Shown one piece after another: positions 57,801-64,000 of a stretch of 64,000 nucleotides of DNA. The translations under genes were made by a program, and so were the position numbers. The notes below the pieces were generated by a model, which was not told where the DNA came from, did not search any database, and saw only the letters and a program-made list of their open reading frames with translations. The stretch comes from Variovorax sp. OAS795 (GTDB lineage: Bacteria; Pseudomonadota; Gammaproteobacteria; Burkholderiales; Burkholderiaceae_C): positions 4,836,001 through 4,900,000 of the forward strand of contig NZ_JBEPOH010000001.1 in the NCBI RefSeq assembly GCF_040546685.1. The letters are read 5' to 3'. Every line of letters begins with the position of its first letter. Within the stretch, counting starts at the first letter, position 1.

Positions 57801-58547
57801 GGTGTCGGTTGCGTTCTCGCCCGCGGCGAGATGCTGAAAATCGGCAGCATGGGGCTGATACTGGAAATACCAGGTCGACGGATCGCCCATTGCCGGCTGC
57901 ACGAGCGTCGCAGTCCCGTGGGCCGGCGCCGAGGCCAGCGCCAAGCTCTTGACCAGGTCAGGGACCAGATCGTTCTGCAAGACATGGATCTGGATCCCCG
58001 GGCCGTCTTCCGTCGTCGTGCCTGCATCGCCCAATGCCCTTGCAACTTCGTTGGCCGGATTGACCTCGACCCCATCCACCAGGACTCTCAGGACTTCGGT
58101 CATCTGGACGGTCAGCGTGGACGATCCGAAACTGAAAACGAAATCGCTTGCCGAGCCATTGGAAACTTCACCGGTCTTCGCGTTGGTCACTGCCGCAAGA
58201 TGGGCCAGATAGGCGGAGATCTGCGTCTGGGTGGCAGAGTCCAGCCACTGGGCCCGCGTGAACTGGATCTGGAGCGCATCGACGCCCGCTCCGCCGGTGT
58301 ACACGTCTCTGGTGCCTGCCGCGGTGTTTTCGCTGACGTTGTAGATCAGGGTGTCGGCCCCCGATCCTCCGTTGAGCTGGTCACTACCACTGCCGCCATC
58401 GAGCGTGTCGTTTCCCGCGCCGCCATTCAATGAATCGTTCCCAGCTCCGCCGTTGACGCTGTCGTCCCCGTTGCCGCTGTTGATGGTGTCGCTGCCGGTC
58501 GTGCCGGTGAGAACGTCATTGCCATTGGAGCCGGTAATGGTGGTCAT
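51834..58547 (-). CDS. Giant RTX/VCBS-repeat adhesin secreted by type I secretion
   Basis: A 2,237-residue protein. RTX nonapeptide repeats (GGxGxDxLx, Ca2+-binding) lie at both ends: residues ~5-70 and ~1855-2130. Two diverged VCBS-type domains come next, then ten VCBS repeats of exactly 108 residues (53769-57008) and a cadherin-like segment (LLANDTDIDGLALTITG). The C-terminus (DSNDIKVGL) has the hydrophobic-acidic end of type I secretion substrates. There is no N-terminal signal peptide. The ATG at 58547 follows a strong AAGGAAG site. It probably mediates surface attachment or biofilm formation, in operon with the exporter. The repeat array risks misassembly. Confidence 0.93.
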   Translation of the reverse strand: MTTITGSNGNDVLTGTTGSDTINSGNGDDSVNGGAGNDSLNGGAGNDTLDGGSGSDQLNGGSGADTLIYNVSENTAAGTRDVYTGGAGVDALQIQFTRAQWLDSATQTQISAYLAHLAAVTNAKTGEVSNGSASDFVFSFGSSTLTVQMTEVLRVLVDGVEVNPANEVARALGDAGTTTEDGPGIQIHVLQNDLVPDLVKSLALASAPAHGTATLVQPAMGDPSTWYFQYQPHAADFQHLAAGENATDTFSYQVTDADGGTGLATVTVTVTGTNDGPVITSQDLAGAVSEQIAPAGVLSDSGVIGFSDLDLSDVHLVSATGTPVGSVLGSLTAVKNADTTGTGTGGQLTWTYSVPGTAVEYLAAGQTRIESFTLTLNDQHGGIVTRQIDVTIAGTNDVPTIGAADATAAATEDAASPTLVNSGTITFDDVDLSDAHSVSVAAGPGNTLGGVLMAGVSDTATGTGDGMVSWHYSVANAATQYLAQGQTATETFTVSIGDGNGGTVQQQITVAVTGTNDVPVIGGVATGTVNEDASTPNLSTSGALTIADVDQGQSTFAPQASTAGSNGYGSFALAADGSWTYTANNSQAAIQQLGAGQSIIDSFTAVSSDGTASQLVTVTITGTNDVPVIGGVATGTVSEDASTPNLSTSGALTIADVDQGQSTFAPQASTAGSNGYGSFALAADGSWTYAASNGQAAIQQLGAGQSIIDSFTAVSSDGTASQLVTVTITGTNDVPVIGGVATGTVSEDASTPNLSTSGALTIADVDQGQSNFAPQASTAGSNGYGSFALAADGTWTYAASNGQAAIQQLGAGQSLIDSFTAVSSDGTASQLVTVTITGTNDVPVIGGVATGTVNEDASTPNLSTSGALTIADVDQGQSTFAPQASTAGSNGYGSFALAADGTWTYAASNGQAAIQQLGAGQSIIDSFTAVSSDGTASQVVTVTITGTNDIPVIGGVSSGAVSEDASTPNLSTSGALTIADVDQGQSTFAPQVSTAGSNGYGSFALAADGSWTYAASNGQAAIQQLGAGQSLIDSFTAVSSDGTASQLVTVTITGTNDVPVIGGVATGTVNEDASTPNLSTSGALTIADVDQGQSTFAPQASTAGSNGYGSFALAADGSWTYAASNGQAAIQQLGAGQSLIDSFTAVSSDGTASQLVTVTITGTNDVPVIGGVATGTVNEDASTPNLSTSGALTIADVDQGQSTFAPQASTAGSNGYGSFALAADGSWTYAASNGQAAIQQLGAGQSIIDSFTAVSSDGTASQLVTVTITGTNDVPVIGGVATGTVSEDASTPNLSTSGALTIADVDQGQSNFAPQASTAGSNGYGSFALAADGTWTYAASNGQAAIQQLGAGQSIIDSFTAVSYDGTASQVVTVTITGTNDIPVIGGVSTGAVIEDGSAPNLSISGALTIADVDAGQSTFAPQASTAGSNGYGSFALAADGSWTYAASNGQAAIQQLGAGQSIIDSFTAVSSDGTTSQVVTVTITGTNDIPVIGGVSTGAVNEDGSAPNLSVSGALTIADVDQGQSNFAPQASTAGSNGYGSFALAADGTWTYAASNGQAAIQQLGAGQSLIDSFTAVSSDGTASRVVTVTIAGTNDAPVLSAAATPLLVSVNEDAGAPIGAVGTLVSSLVNLNPPAGGLDNVTDADSGAVTGIALTGVNAANGSWWYSTNGGTNWAAVGAVSGASALLLAADANTRVYFQANSNFTGTVSDGITFRAWDQTSGTAGTTASTVANGNSSAFSNTTDTASIAVNAVNDNPVAAADRIIVSSSTLVTLSASSLLANDTDIDGLALTITGVSGAVGISGLTLDAANGTISFTSGSTAGATAGSFQYTVSDGAGGTTTATATIDVRAVSGGNGADTIDLSTSGTYQASFIDGRGGADDLTGGAGGDVFIGGSGNGADTLLGSSGNDLLIGGDGNDALSGGAGNDVLRGGLGNNDAMDGGAGSEDLLDFSDGTVALNFTLVQSAASTSIANGTAGLGNGDTYLNIEGVIGTDLGDTLTGSAANDILRGGKGNDTLDGAGGNADLLDFSDGTSGLTFTLTQSSSTTSFNASAAGLGTDNYRNFEGVMGTAFSDTITGSASSDQLRGGGGNDAINGAAGDDRIVGGAGADILTGGADNDTFVFDSAPNAVDSVTDFDASGSAASGDLIEFSRGTFTALTTASGGTLSAAEFASLDGGGAGGTVGAGVHVIYDSATGNLYYDTDGLSAANRTLVATLTLANPADTFDSNDIKVGL
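53769..57008 (-). repeat. Ten tandem 324-bp VCBS repeats
   Basis: Exactly 3,240 bp, ten in-frame units of 324 bp (108 residues), each from GTND[V/I]PVIGG to VTVTI[T/A]. Most differ at only a few residues (for example S/N at NED or SED, STF or SNF, SIID or SLID). The near identity points to recent unequal recombination or gene conversion. Confidence 0.97.
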
Positions 58548-58957
58548 GTGCTTCCTTGGTGGACGCCGGAATGCCGGCGCGTGCCGATATCGACTCTGAA
58601 TTGCTTTTGTTCGCAAATTAGATCGCGCCAGCAAGGCGAGCACACGGAGAGAATGTCCTGCGTTCTCTATCGATAAGTCCCGGATCGCCACTCAAAAGCC
58701 TGGTACTTTTGTCCTGCCCTGCATCCGCGTCGACGGGCAATGCCACTGGTAGCGGACCTGGGCGAAAGGGAACAGCGCGGGCACGGTCCCACATTGATGG
58801 CCGGAAAATCAGGACGAGTTGGCCGGAGCGAGGTCGATGATTGCCATTGCGGCAATCCCGAAATGCTTCCGCATACCGACCGGGGGCTGACTCAAGCAAG
58901 CTCGGTCCCGATGCCGAGAAGCTTGCTGCCTGGCTCACGATCGAGATATCAGGCTTC
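58548..58957. other. Intergenic region between adhesin and tRNA-Ser
   Basis: A 410-bp stretch upstream of the adhesin gene. The minus strand must hold the adhesin promoter, but no convincing -35/-10 pair is visible. An open frame at 58618-58938 has no family or start support. Confidence 0.55.
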
Positions 58958-59045
58958 TGGCGGAGAGTGTGAGATTCGAACTCACGGACGCTTTCACGTC
59001 GGCAGTTTTCAAGACTGCTGGTTTAAACCACTCACCCAACTCTCC
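58958..59045 (-). tRNA. tRNA-Ser (anticodon TGA)
   Basis: An 88-nt class II tRNA with encoded CCA. The acceptor GGAGAGT pairs with ACTCTCC, with G discriminator. The anticodon arm GCAGT-CTTGAAA-ACTGC gives anticodon TGA. A long variable arm follows, and the T-loop is GTTCGAATC. It reads UCA serine codons. Confidence 0.97.
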
Positions 59046-59075
59046 GAACCGTCGATTTTATGCTGACCTGCGGCC

Positions 59076-60335
59076 TCAACCCTCGGGCAGGAAAAGCGTC
59101 TGCAGGTCGCTCAGAAAATCCAGCCCGCGCTCGGTGGGCCACACGCGGTGCAGGTCGCGAGCGACAAGGCCCTTGCGCTCGGCTTCTTCCAGGCCTTTCT
59201 GGATGCTGGTCATGGCCAGGCCGGTGCGCTCGCTGAACTGGGGCAGCGTGAAGCCTTCTTTCAGGCGCAGGGCATTGAGCATGAACTCGAACGGCAAATC
59301 GGCCAGCGCGACTTCTTCGCTCTGCGACACGGCGGCGCCCGCGCGGGCGTTGTCCATGTACAGGCGCGGCTCACGAAAACGCACCTGGCGCACGATGCGG
59401 TGGGCGAAGCTGAGCTTGCTGTGCGCACCGGCGCCAATGCCAAGGTAGTCGCCAAACTGCCAGTAGTTGAGGTTGTGCGCGCAGGTGTGGCCGGGGCGTG
59501 CATAGGCCGAAACCTCGTAGCGCGACATGCCAGCTGCGGCGGTGCGCTCGGTGATGCGGTCGAGCATGGCATAGGCCGTGTCGTCCTCGGGCAGCGTGGG
59601 CGGAAACTTGGCGAACCAGGTGTTGGGCTCGATGGTGAGGTGGTACACCGAGACGTGCGGCGGCGCGAGCGCCAGCGCCTGGGTCAGGTCGGCATCTAGG
59701 CCCTCGACGGTCTGGCCCGGCAGCGCGTACATCAGGTCGAGGTTGAAGGTGTCGAAGGCGCTCGCGGCCTCTTCGACGGCGGCAATGGCCTGGCCGCGGT
59801 CGTGCACGCGGCCCAATGCCTTCAGGTGCTCGTCGTTGAAGCTCTGCACGCCCACCGACAGGCGCGTGACGCCTGCGCTTCGATAGGCGCGAAAGCGGTT
59901 GCGCTCGAAGGTGCCGGGGTTGGCCTCGAGCGAGATCTCGCAGTCGGGTGCCAGCTTGAGGCGCGCGCGCACGTCGCCGAGCAGGCGGTCGATGGCCTGC
60001 GGCGAAAAGAGGCTGGGCGTTCCGCCGCCGATGAAGATGGTGTGGACGGTGCGGCCCCAGATGAGCGGCAGCGCGGCATCCAGGTCTGCAACCAGCGCGT
60101 CGATGTAGCCTGCCTCGGGAATGCCGTCGGCCTCGGCCTCATTGGTGGCTCGCCACTCGTGCGAGTTGAAGTCGCAATAGGGGCACTTGCGCAGGCACCA
60201 CGGCAGGTGGATGTAGAGCGACAGCGGCGGCAGCGCCGCAAGTTGCAGCGGGCCGGGCCGCATCCAGTGCAGCACGTCGTTGGCCTTCGGCGCGCCGGTG
60301 GGCTGCGCAGACTGGATAGGGACGACAGTGGCCAT
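59076..60335 (-). CDS. hemW: Radical SAM heme chaperone HemW
   Basis: A 419-residue radical SAM protein. The cluster motif CLRKCPYCDF (Cys-x3-Cys-x2-Cys) follows LSLYIHLPW. GGGTPSLFSP and EANPGTFE are typical of the HemN/HemW family. HemW lacks the extra Cys ligand and Gln of HemN coproporphyrinogen oxidase and binds heme. HemW rather than HemN is inferred from the short N-terminus and its rdgB neighbour, separated by 2 bp. Confidence 0.9.
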   Translation of the reverse strand: MATVVPIQSAQPTGAPKANDVLHWMRPGPLQLAALPPLSLYIHLPWCLRKCPYCDFNSHEWRATNEAEADGIPEAGYIDALVADLDAALPLIWGRTVHTIFIGGGTPSLFSPQAIDRLLGDVRARLKLAPDCEISLEANPGTFERNRFRAYRSAGVTRLSVGVQSFNDEHLKALGRVHDRGQAIAAVEEAASAFDTFNLDLMYALPGQTVEGLDADLTQALALAPPHVSVYHLTIEPNTWFAKFPPTLPEDDTAYAMLDRITERTAAAGMSRYEVSAYARPGHTCAHNLNYWQFGDYLGIGAGAHSKLSFAHRIVRQVRFREPRLYMDNARAGAAVSQSEEVALADLPFEFMLNALRLKEGFTLPQFSERTGLAMTSIQKGLEEAERKGLVARDLHRVWPTERGLDFLSDLQTLFLPEG

Positions 60336-60337
60336 GC

Positions 60338-60937
60338 TCAGAACCAGCGTTCGCGTATCAGCGCCAGCATGGCCTTGGCCGCCTGGCCCCGGTGGCTGTT
60401 GGCGTTTTTTACTTCGGGCGGCAGCTGCGCAAAGGTCTTGCCGAAGCCGGGCAGGTACATGACGGGATCGAAGCCGAAGCCGTTGTCGCCAATGGGTGCC
60501 CGGGTGATTTCGCCGACCACGCGGCCGAAGGCGATGAGCGGCTCGGGGTCGTCGTGCCCGCGCAGCGCGACCAGCGTGCTGACGAGCGCGGCGCGCCGGT
60601 TGACCACGCCGTCGAGCTGCTCGAGCAGGGCCTTGACGTTGTTGGCGTCGCCCTTGGCATAGCCGAACTGCGTGGCATAGAAGGCGGTGTCGACGCCGGG
60701 CAACCCGCCGAAGGCATCGACGCAAAGGCCGGCGTCGTCGGCCATGGCGGGCAGGCCGGTCGCGGCGCTGGCGTGGCGGGCCTTGGCCAGCGCGTTTTCG
60801 ACGAAGGTGCGAAACGGTTCCTCGGCCTCGCCCACGCCCAGTGCCGACTGGGGCACGAGCGTGACGGCCAGCTCTGCAAACAGCTGCTGGAGCTCGGCCA
60901 GCTTGCCGGCGTTGTTGGAGGCCAGGACCAGTTGCAT
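60338..60937 (-). CDS. rdgB: dITP/XTP pyrophosphatase
   Basis: A 199-residue Ham1/RdgB enzyme that hydrolyses non-canonical purine nucleotides (dITP, XTP). It begins QLVLASNNAGKLAEL, with FVENALAKAR, ADDAGLCVDAFGG and GDNGFGFDPVMY, all typical. The ATG at 60937 is preferred to an in-frame GTG at 60946. The gap to rph is 15 bp. Confidence 0.96.
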   Translation of the reverse strand: MQLVLASNNAGKLAELQQLFAELAVTLVPQSALGVGEAEEPFRTFVENALAKARHASAATGLPAMADDAGLCVDAFGGLPGVDTAFYATQFGYAKGDANNVKALLEQLDGVVNRRAALVSTLVALRGHDDPEPLIAFGRVVGEITRAPIGDNGFGFDPVMYLPGFGKTFAQLPPEVKNANSHRGQAAKAMLALIRERWF

Positions 60938-60952
60938 TGCCTTCACTTGAAA

Positions 60953-61684
60953 TTACTTCGAAACCAGAGACTGCTGCTGCATCACGACGAGTTCGCCGAT
61001 GCCCTTTTCGGCCAGGCCGAGCAGAAGGTTCATCTCGTCGCGCGAGAAGGCGGCGCCTTCGGCGGTGCCCTGCACTTCGACGAAATGGCCGGCGCCGGTC
61101 ATGACGACGTTCATGTCGGTGTCGCAGGCCGAGTCTTCGGTGTATTCCAGGTCGAGCAGCGGCGTGCCGGCCACGATGCCGACCGAGATGGCGGCCACGT
61201 GGCCCTTGATGGGCGAAGCGGCCAGTTTGCCGGTGGCCAGCAGCTTGTTGACGGCGTCCTGCGCGGCAACGAATGCGCCGGTGATGGCCGCGGTGCGGGT
61301 GCCGCCGTCGGCCTGCAGCACGTCGCAGTCGAGGTGGATGGTGCGTTCGCCCAGCGCGGCAAGGTCGAACACGGCGCGCATCGAGCGGCCGATGAGGCGC
61401 TGGATCTCCTGCGTGCGGCCGCTTTGCTTGCCGCGCGCGGCCTCGCGGTCGCTGCGGGTGTGGGTGGCGCGCGGCAGCATGCCGTACTCGGCCGTGACCC
61501 AGCCTTCACCGCTGCCGCGCTTGTGCGGCGGCACGCGCTCTTCGACCGAAGCGGTGCACAGCACGCGCGTCTGGCCGAACTCGATGAGCACCGAACCCTC
61601 GGCATGGATGGTGAAACCTCGGGTGATGCGCACCGGGCGCAGCTGGTCGGCGGCACGGCCGCCGCTTCGTGTGAAAGCAGTCAT
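60953..61684 (-). CDS. rph: Ribonuclease PH
   Basis: A 243-residue phosphorolytic 3'-5' exoribonuclease that trims tRNA 3' ends. It begins [18 protein letters not shown]. The conserved segments are [59 protein letters not shown], and [19 protein letters not shown]. Length is standard. It is downstream of a PP2C gene by 73 bp and upstream of rdgB. Confidence 0.97.
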   Translation of the reverse strand: MTAFTRSGGRAADQLRPVRITRGFTIHAEGSVLIEFGQTRVLCTASVEERVPPHKRGSGEGWVTAEYGMLPRATHTRSDREAARGKQSGRTQEIQRLIGRSMRAVFDLAALGERTIHLDCDVLQADGGTRTAAITGAFVAAQDAVNKLLATGKLAASPIKGHVAAISVGIVAGTPLLDLEYTEDSACDTDMNVVMTGAGHFVEVQGTAEGAAFSRDEMNLLLGLAEKGIGELVVMQQQSLVSK

Positions 61685-61757
61685 TGTTTGTGAGGGGTGC
61701 GTGGATGTGGAACGGAACGCATCGGCCGCGGCCACGCAAGGCGCGGCACGCCGGATG

Positions 61758-62663
61758 TCAGATCTTCTTTTTCGCGGAGCGGCGAATGGCCTCGTTGATT
61801 TCGGCAATGGAGCGCTCGATGGCGTCTTCGTCCATGTCTTCGAGCTCGCCGTCGGAGGGCATGCCGGCCTGGATGGTCGAGGCAAAGACGCCTTCGTCGA
61901 TGGTCTCGGTGGAAACGCCGCGGTCTTCGCGCGTGGAATCGGGCTGCTCCCATTCGAGCGCGATGAGCGTGACGTTGTCGCTGTGGACGCCGCCTTTGCG
62001 CAGCGCCATTTCGGCCAGGTCGGGCGCGGCATCGGACACCGGCTTGTCGGAAGACAGGGTGTGCACGATGACGGCGTCGTCGAGCACGCCCCAGACGCCG
62101 TCGGAGCACAGCATGATGCGGTCGCCGCGCTGCAGCTGCAGCGGGGCTGCAATATCGAAAAGCGGCGTGGTCGGCGAACCCAGGCAGGTGAGCAGCAGGT
62201 TGCGGTTGACGGGCATGTCGGAACCGTGCGGGCGCGGGCGCTCGGCATGCGAATGGTCGCGCGTGCGGGTGAGCAGGCGCCCGTCACGCACCACGTAGAG
62301 GCGCGAGTCGCCGCAATGCATCCAGGTGGCGGTAGTGCCTTGCAGCAGGGCCGCGACGACTGTGGTGCGCGGCGTGTCGAGCATGGCCTTGTGGCTGGCG
62401 TACCGCATGATCTGCTGGTGCGCGGCCATGGCCGATTCGGCCAGGAAGGCCTTGGCGTCCTTGACGGTCGGGCGGGCCTCGCGCTGGTAGAGCGCCGCGA
62501 TGGTTTGCAGGGCCAGCTGGGCCGCAACCTCGCCCTCGGGGTGGCCGCCCATGCCGTCGGCCAGCACAAAGAGGCCGGACTCCCGCGTGTAGCAATAGCC
62601 CATGCGGTCTTCGTTCTTGAGACGGCCGCCCTTGCGGCTGACCTGGAATACCGAGAATTTCAT
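61758..62663 (-). CDS. PP2C-type Ser/Thr phosphatase
   Basis: A 301-residue metal-dependent phosphatase with NEDRMG, the [13 protein letters not shown] motif, [13 protein letters not shown], and [10 protein letters not shown] and [10 protein letters not shown] motifs. These are the metal-binding Asp residues of PPM phosphatases. Its ATG overlaps the upstream kinase stop (ATGA), so kinase and phosphatase are made together. It would reverse the kinase's phosphorylation. Confidence 0.94.
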   Translation of the reverse strand: MKFSVFQVSRKGGRLKNEDRMGYCYTRESGLFVLADGMGGHPEGEVAAQLALQTIAALYQREARPTVKDAKAFLAESAMAAHQQIMRYASHKAMLDTPRTTVVAALLQGTTATWMHCGDSRLYVVRDGRLLTRTRDHSHAERPRPHGSDMPVNRNLLLTCLGSPTTPLFDIAAPLQLQRGDRIMLCSDGVWGVLDDAVIVHTLSSDKPVSDAAPDLAEMALRKGGVHSDNVTLIALEWEQPDSTREDRGVSTETIDEGVFASTIQAGMPSDGELEDMDEDAIERSIAEINEAIRRSAKKKI

Positions 62664-63667
62664 GCCGGACGCGTGGTTGGTGCCGCCGCCTTGGGCGCGG
62701 CCTTCTTGTCGAAGGAACGGATGTTGTCGAATGAAAGCCGCACCTTTTCACCCACGGTGAGCTTGGTGTAGCGCCGCTCGCCTTCGCGGCTCAGTTCCTT
62801 TTGCAGCGCAAAGACGGACTGCGGGCGCGAGAGCGGATCGAGCGACATGCACCACTCGACCACTTCGATGAGATTGTCGGAATACACGCCGCGCACACGC
62901 GACAGCGACAGGCTGAGCCGGTCTTTCTCGATGCGCCGCGGCGCGTCGTTGGGCGGGTAGCCCTGCATGCAGGCGTAGATGCACGCGCCAATGGCATAGA
63001 TGTCGGTCCAGGGGCCCATGGACGAATCGCGCCGGTACATCTCGGGGGCGGCAAAGCCGGGGGTGTACATCGGGCGGATGAAGATGCCCTCTTTGCTGAG
63101 CACTTCGCGCGCGGCGCCAAAGTCGATCAGCACCGCGCGGTCTTCGTCGGTGACGAAGATGTTGGCGGGCTTGATGTCCAGGTGCAGCATCTTGTACTGG
63201 TGCACGATGCGCAGGCCCCGGAGGATCTCATCGAACAGCGAGCGGATGGTCGATTCGCGGAAGACCTTGGGCCGCTTGAGGTCGCGCGCGGTCACCACGA
63301 AGTCCTGCAGGGTCGCGCCCTCCAGGTAGTTCATGACCATGTAGACGGTCTCGTTCTCGCGGAAGAAATTGAGAACGCTCACCACCGAGGCGTGGGAGAT
63401 CTGGGCCAGCGAGCGCCCTTCCTCGAAAAAGCTCTTCAGGCCCAGCCGGTAGAGCGAGAGCTTTTCGGGCGGAACCTCGGGCGTGAGTTCGCCCGGCCCG
63501 CGCGTAGCCAGCGAAGACGGCAGGTATTCCTTGACGGCTACCTGCTGTCCGCTGGGGTCGATGGCGAGATAGACGACGCCGAACCCGCCTGCTGAAAGCC
63601 GGCGAACGATGCGGTAACCGCCAATGACCGTATCGGGCGGCAGGGGCGAAGGCTTGACCTTTGACAT
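62660..63667 (-). CDS. Eukaryotic-type Ser/Thr protein kinase
   Basis: A 335-residue kinase. Gly-rich loop RRLSAGGFGVVYLA, catalytic Lys in VAVKEYLP, Glu in EEGRSLAQI, catalytic loop HLDIKPANIF, DFGAAR, and APE (in FAAPEMYRR) are visible. The catalytic Asp is in an HLDIKPAN variant of HRDLKPEN; the RD Arg is replaced by Leu, a non-RD type. There is no membrane segment. The start at 63667 is chosen; the longer frame extends into the yicC promoter region. Targets are unknown. Confidence 0.93.
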   Translation of the reverse strand: MSKVKPSPLPPDTVIGGYRIVRRLSAGGFGVVYLAIDPSGQQVAVKEYLPSSLATRGPGELTPEVPPEKLSLYRLGLKSFFEEGRSLAQISHASVVSVLNFFRENETVYMVMNYLEGATLQDFVVTARDLKRPKVFRESTIRSLFDEILRGLRIVHQYKMLHLDIKPANIFVTDEDRAVLIDFGAAREVLSKEGIFIRPMYTPGFAAPEMYRRDSSMGPWTDIYAIGACIYACMQGYPPNDAPRRIEKDRLSLSLSRVRGVYSDNLIEVVEWCMSLDPLSRPQSVFALQKELSREGERRYTKLTVGEKVRLSFDNIRSFDKKAAPKAAAPTTRPA

Positions 63668-63759
63668 AATCCGGGAGTTTCGCCCGAAGGCGATGGTGCG
63701 GCAAGCGAACGCCATGCCGTCGCCTCGGTGCATGCAAGCAAAAACCACAGTGAGGCGCA

Positions 63760-64000
63760 ATGCCAGTTTACAGCATGACCGGCTATGCCAGTGGCCAGAA
63801 CGGCCCCGTTGGCAGCCACTCCGAAGCCGAAGCACGGCCTACCGCCGCGGGACGACTCGGGGTCGAGATACGCTCGGTCAACAGCCGTTTCCTCGACCTC
63901 ACCTTCAAGTTGCCGGAGGAACTGCGCCAGCATGAAACCGCGCTGCGCGAGCTGCTCACGGGCAAGCTCAAGCGCGGCAAGGTCGAGGTGCGGGCCGCCA
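63760..64000 (+). CDS. yicC: YicC family endoribonuclease (N-terminal part)
   Basis: The gene continues beyond the window. The visible 80 residues begin MPVYSMTGYASG and continue with VEIRSVNSRFLDLTFKLPEELR, the YicC_N hallmark. YicC-like proteins were shown to be endoribonucleases in other bacteria. An ATG at 63775 (MTGYAS) is an alternative start; the 63760 start has a GAGG site. It is divergent from the kinase gene. Confidence 0.93.
   Translation, partial: MPVYSMTGYASGQNGPVGSHSEAEARPTAAGRLGVEIRSVNSRFLDLTFKLPEELRQHETALRELLTGKLKRGKVEVRAA

Noticed and set aside
58290..58330. TAAG tetrapeptide (SENTAAGT) near the adhesin N-terminus, like the LapG cleavage motif
   Set aside because: It follows RTX repeats and no retention-module fold, LapD or LapG is seen; a four-residue match is likely chance.
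54438..58433. A 1,331-codon open frame antisense to the adhesin repeats
   Set aside because: It is a repeat-driven shadow. A period of 324 bp that is free of stops on one strand stays free in every copy.
58618..58938. A 106-codon open frame upstream of the adhesin
   Set aside because: No recognisable features and it lies where the adhesin promoter and leader should be.

Overview
The window is high-GC, gene-dense chromosomal DNA from a betaproteobacterium, most likely Variovorax or a close Comamonadaceae relative. The evidence is gene order (secA-argJ-DUF815-mutT; pilB-pilC-pilD-coaE...zapD-yacG; rplU-rpmA-obgE-proB; hemW-rdgB-rph-PP2C-kinase next to yicC), protein character and codon use. 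The genus is inferred by eye, not by a search. About 54 genes are supported, including two tRNAs and two genes cut by the window edges.

Layout. 1-8.8 kb: the end of a phospholipase D-like gene, a lytic transglycosylase coupled to proS, rppH, a CNP1-like lipoprotein, proB, obgE, rpmA/rplU, divergent ispB and tRNA-Pro(CGG). 8.9-19.2 kb: the type IV pilus genes pilBCD and coaE, then an MBOAT O-acyltransferase and SGNH partner lying inside the otherwise housekeeping run before zapD and yacG, then a convergent OafA-type acyltransferase. 19.2-25.9 kb: the secA-argJ-DUF815-mutT run, a divergent DUF721 gene and a predicted outer-membrane protein.

25.9-37.8 kb: the most interesting block. A nucleobase-permease domain is fused to a Cys-rich module, a histidine kinase and a receiver. 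A LuxR-type response regulator follows it, and the pair is divergent from the urease genes ureA-hupE/ureJ-ureB-ureC-ureE-ureF-ureG. The 90-bp divergent gap holds a near-consensus sigma-54 promoter reading toward ureA. An NtrC-like dyad lies at the start of the kinase gene. A Doc-type toxin-antitoxin pair sits antisense between ureC and ureE, and no ureD is present. A flavin-nucleotide-binding protein and a universal stress protein follow.

37.8-46.9 kb: AsmA-like protein, HU, and an exopolysaccharide-type cluster: HlyD-like adaptor, periplasmic six-hairpin protein, and a BcsA-like glycosyltransferase whose frame runs without a stop into a NodT-type outer-membrane lipoprotein. 46.9-59.0 kb: a 1-kb gene-poor stretch, a small secreted protein, an XRE regulator, then a type I secretion membrane-fusion protein and ABC transporter downstream of a 2,237-residue RTX/VCBS adhesin. 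The adhesin carries ten tandem 324-bp repeats and its operon lies next to tRNA-Ser(TGA). 59-64 kb: hemW, rdgB, rph, a PP2C phosphatase and Ser/Thr kinase pair, and the start of yicC.

Taken together, the accessory parts concern surface and nitrogen biology: O-acetylation of a surface polymer, an exported polysaccharide, a giant secreted adhesin, pili, and a nitrogen-regulated urease beside a transporter-like sensor. These functional links are inferred from gene neighbourhood.
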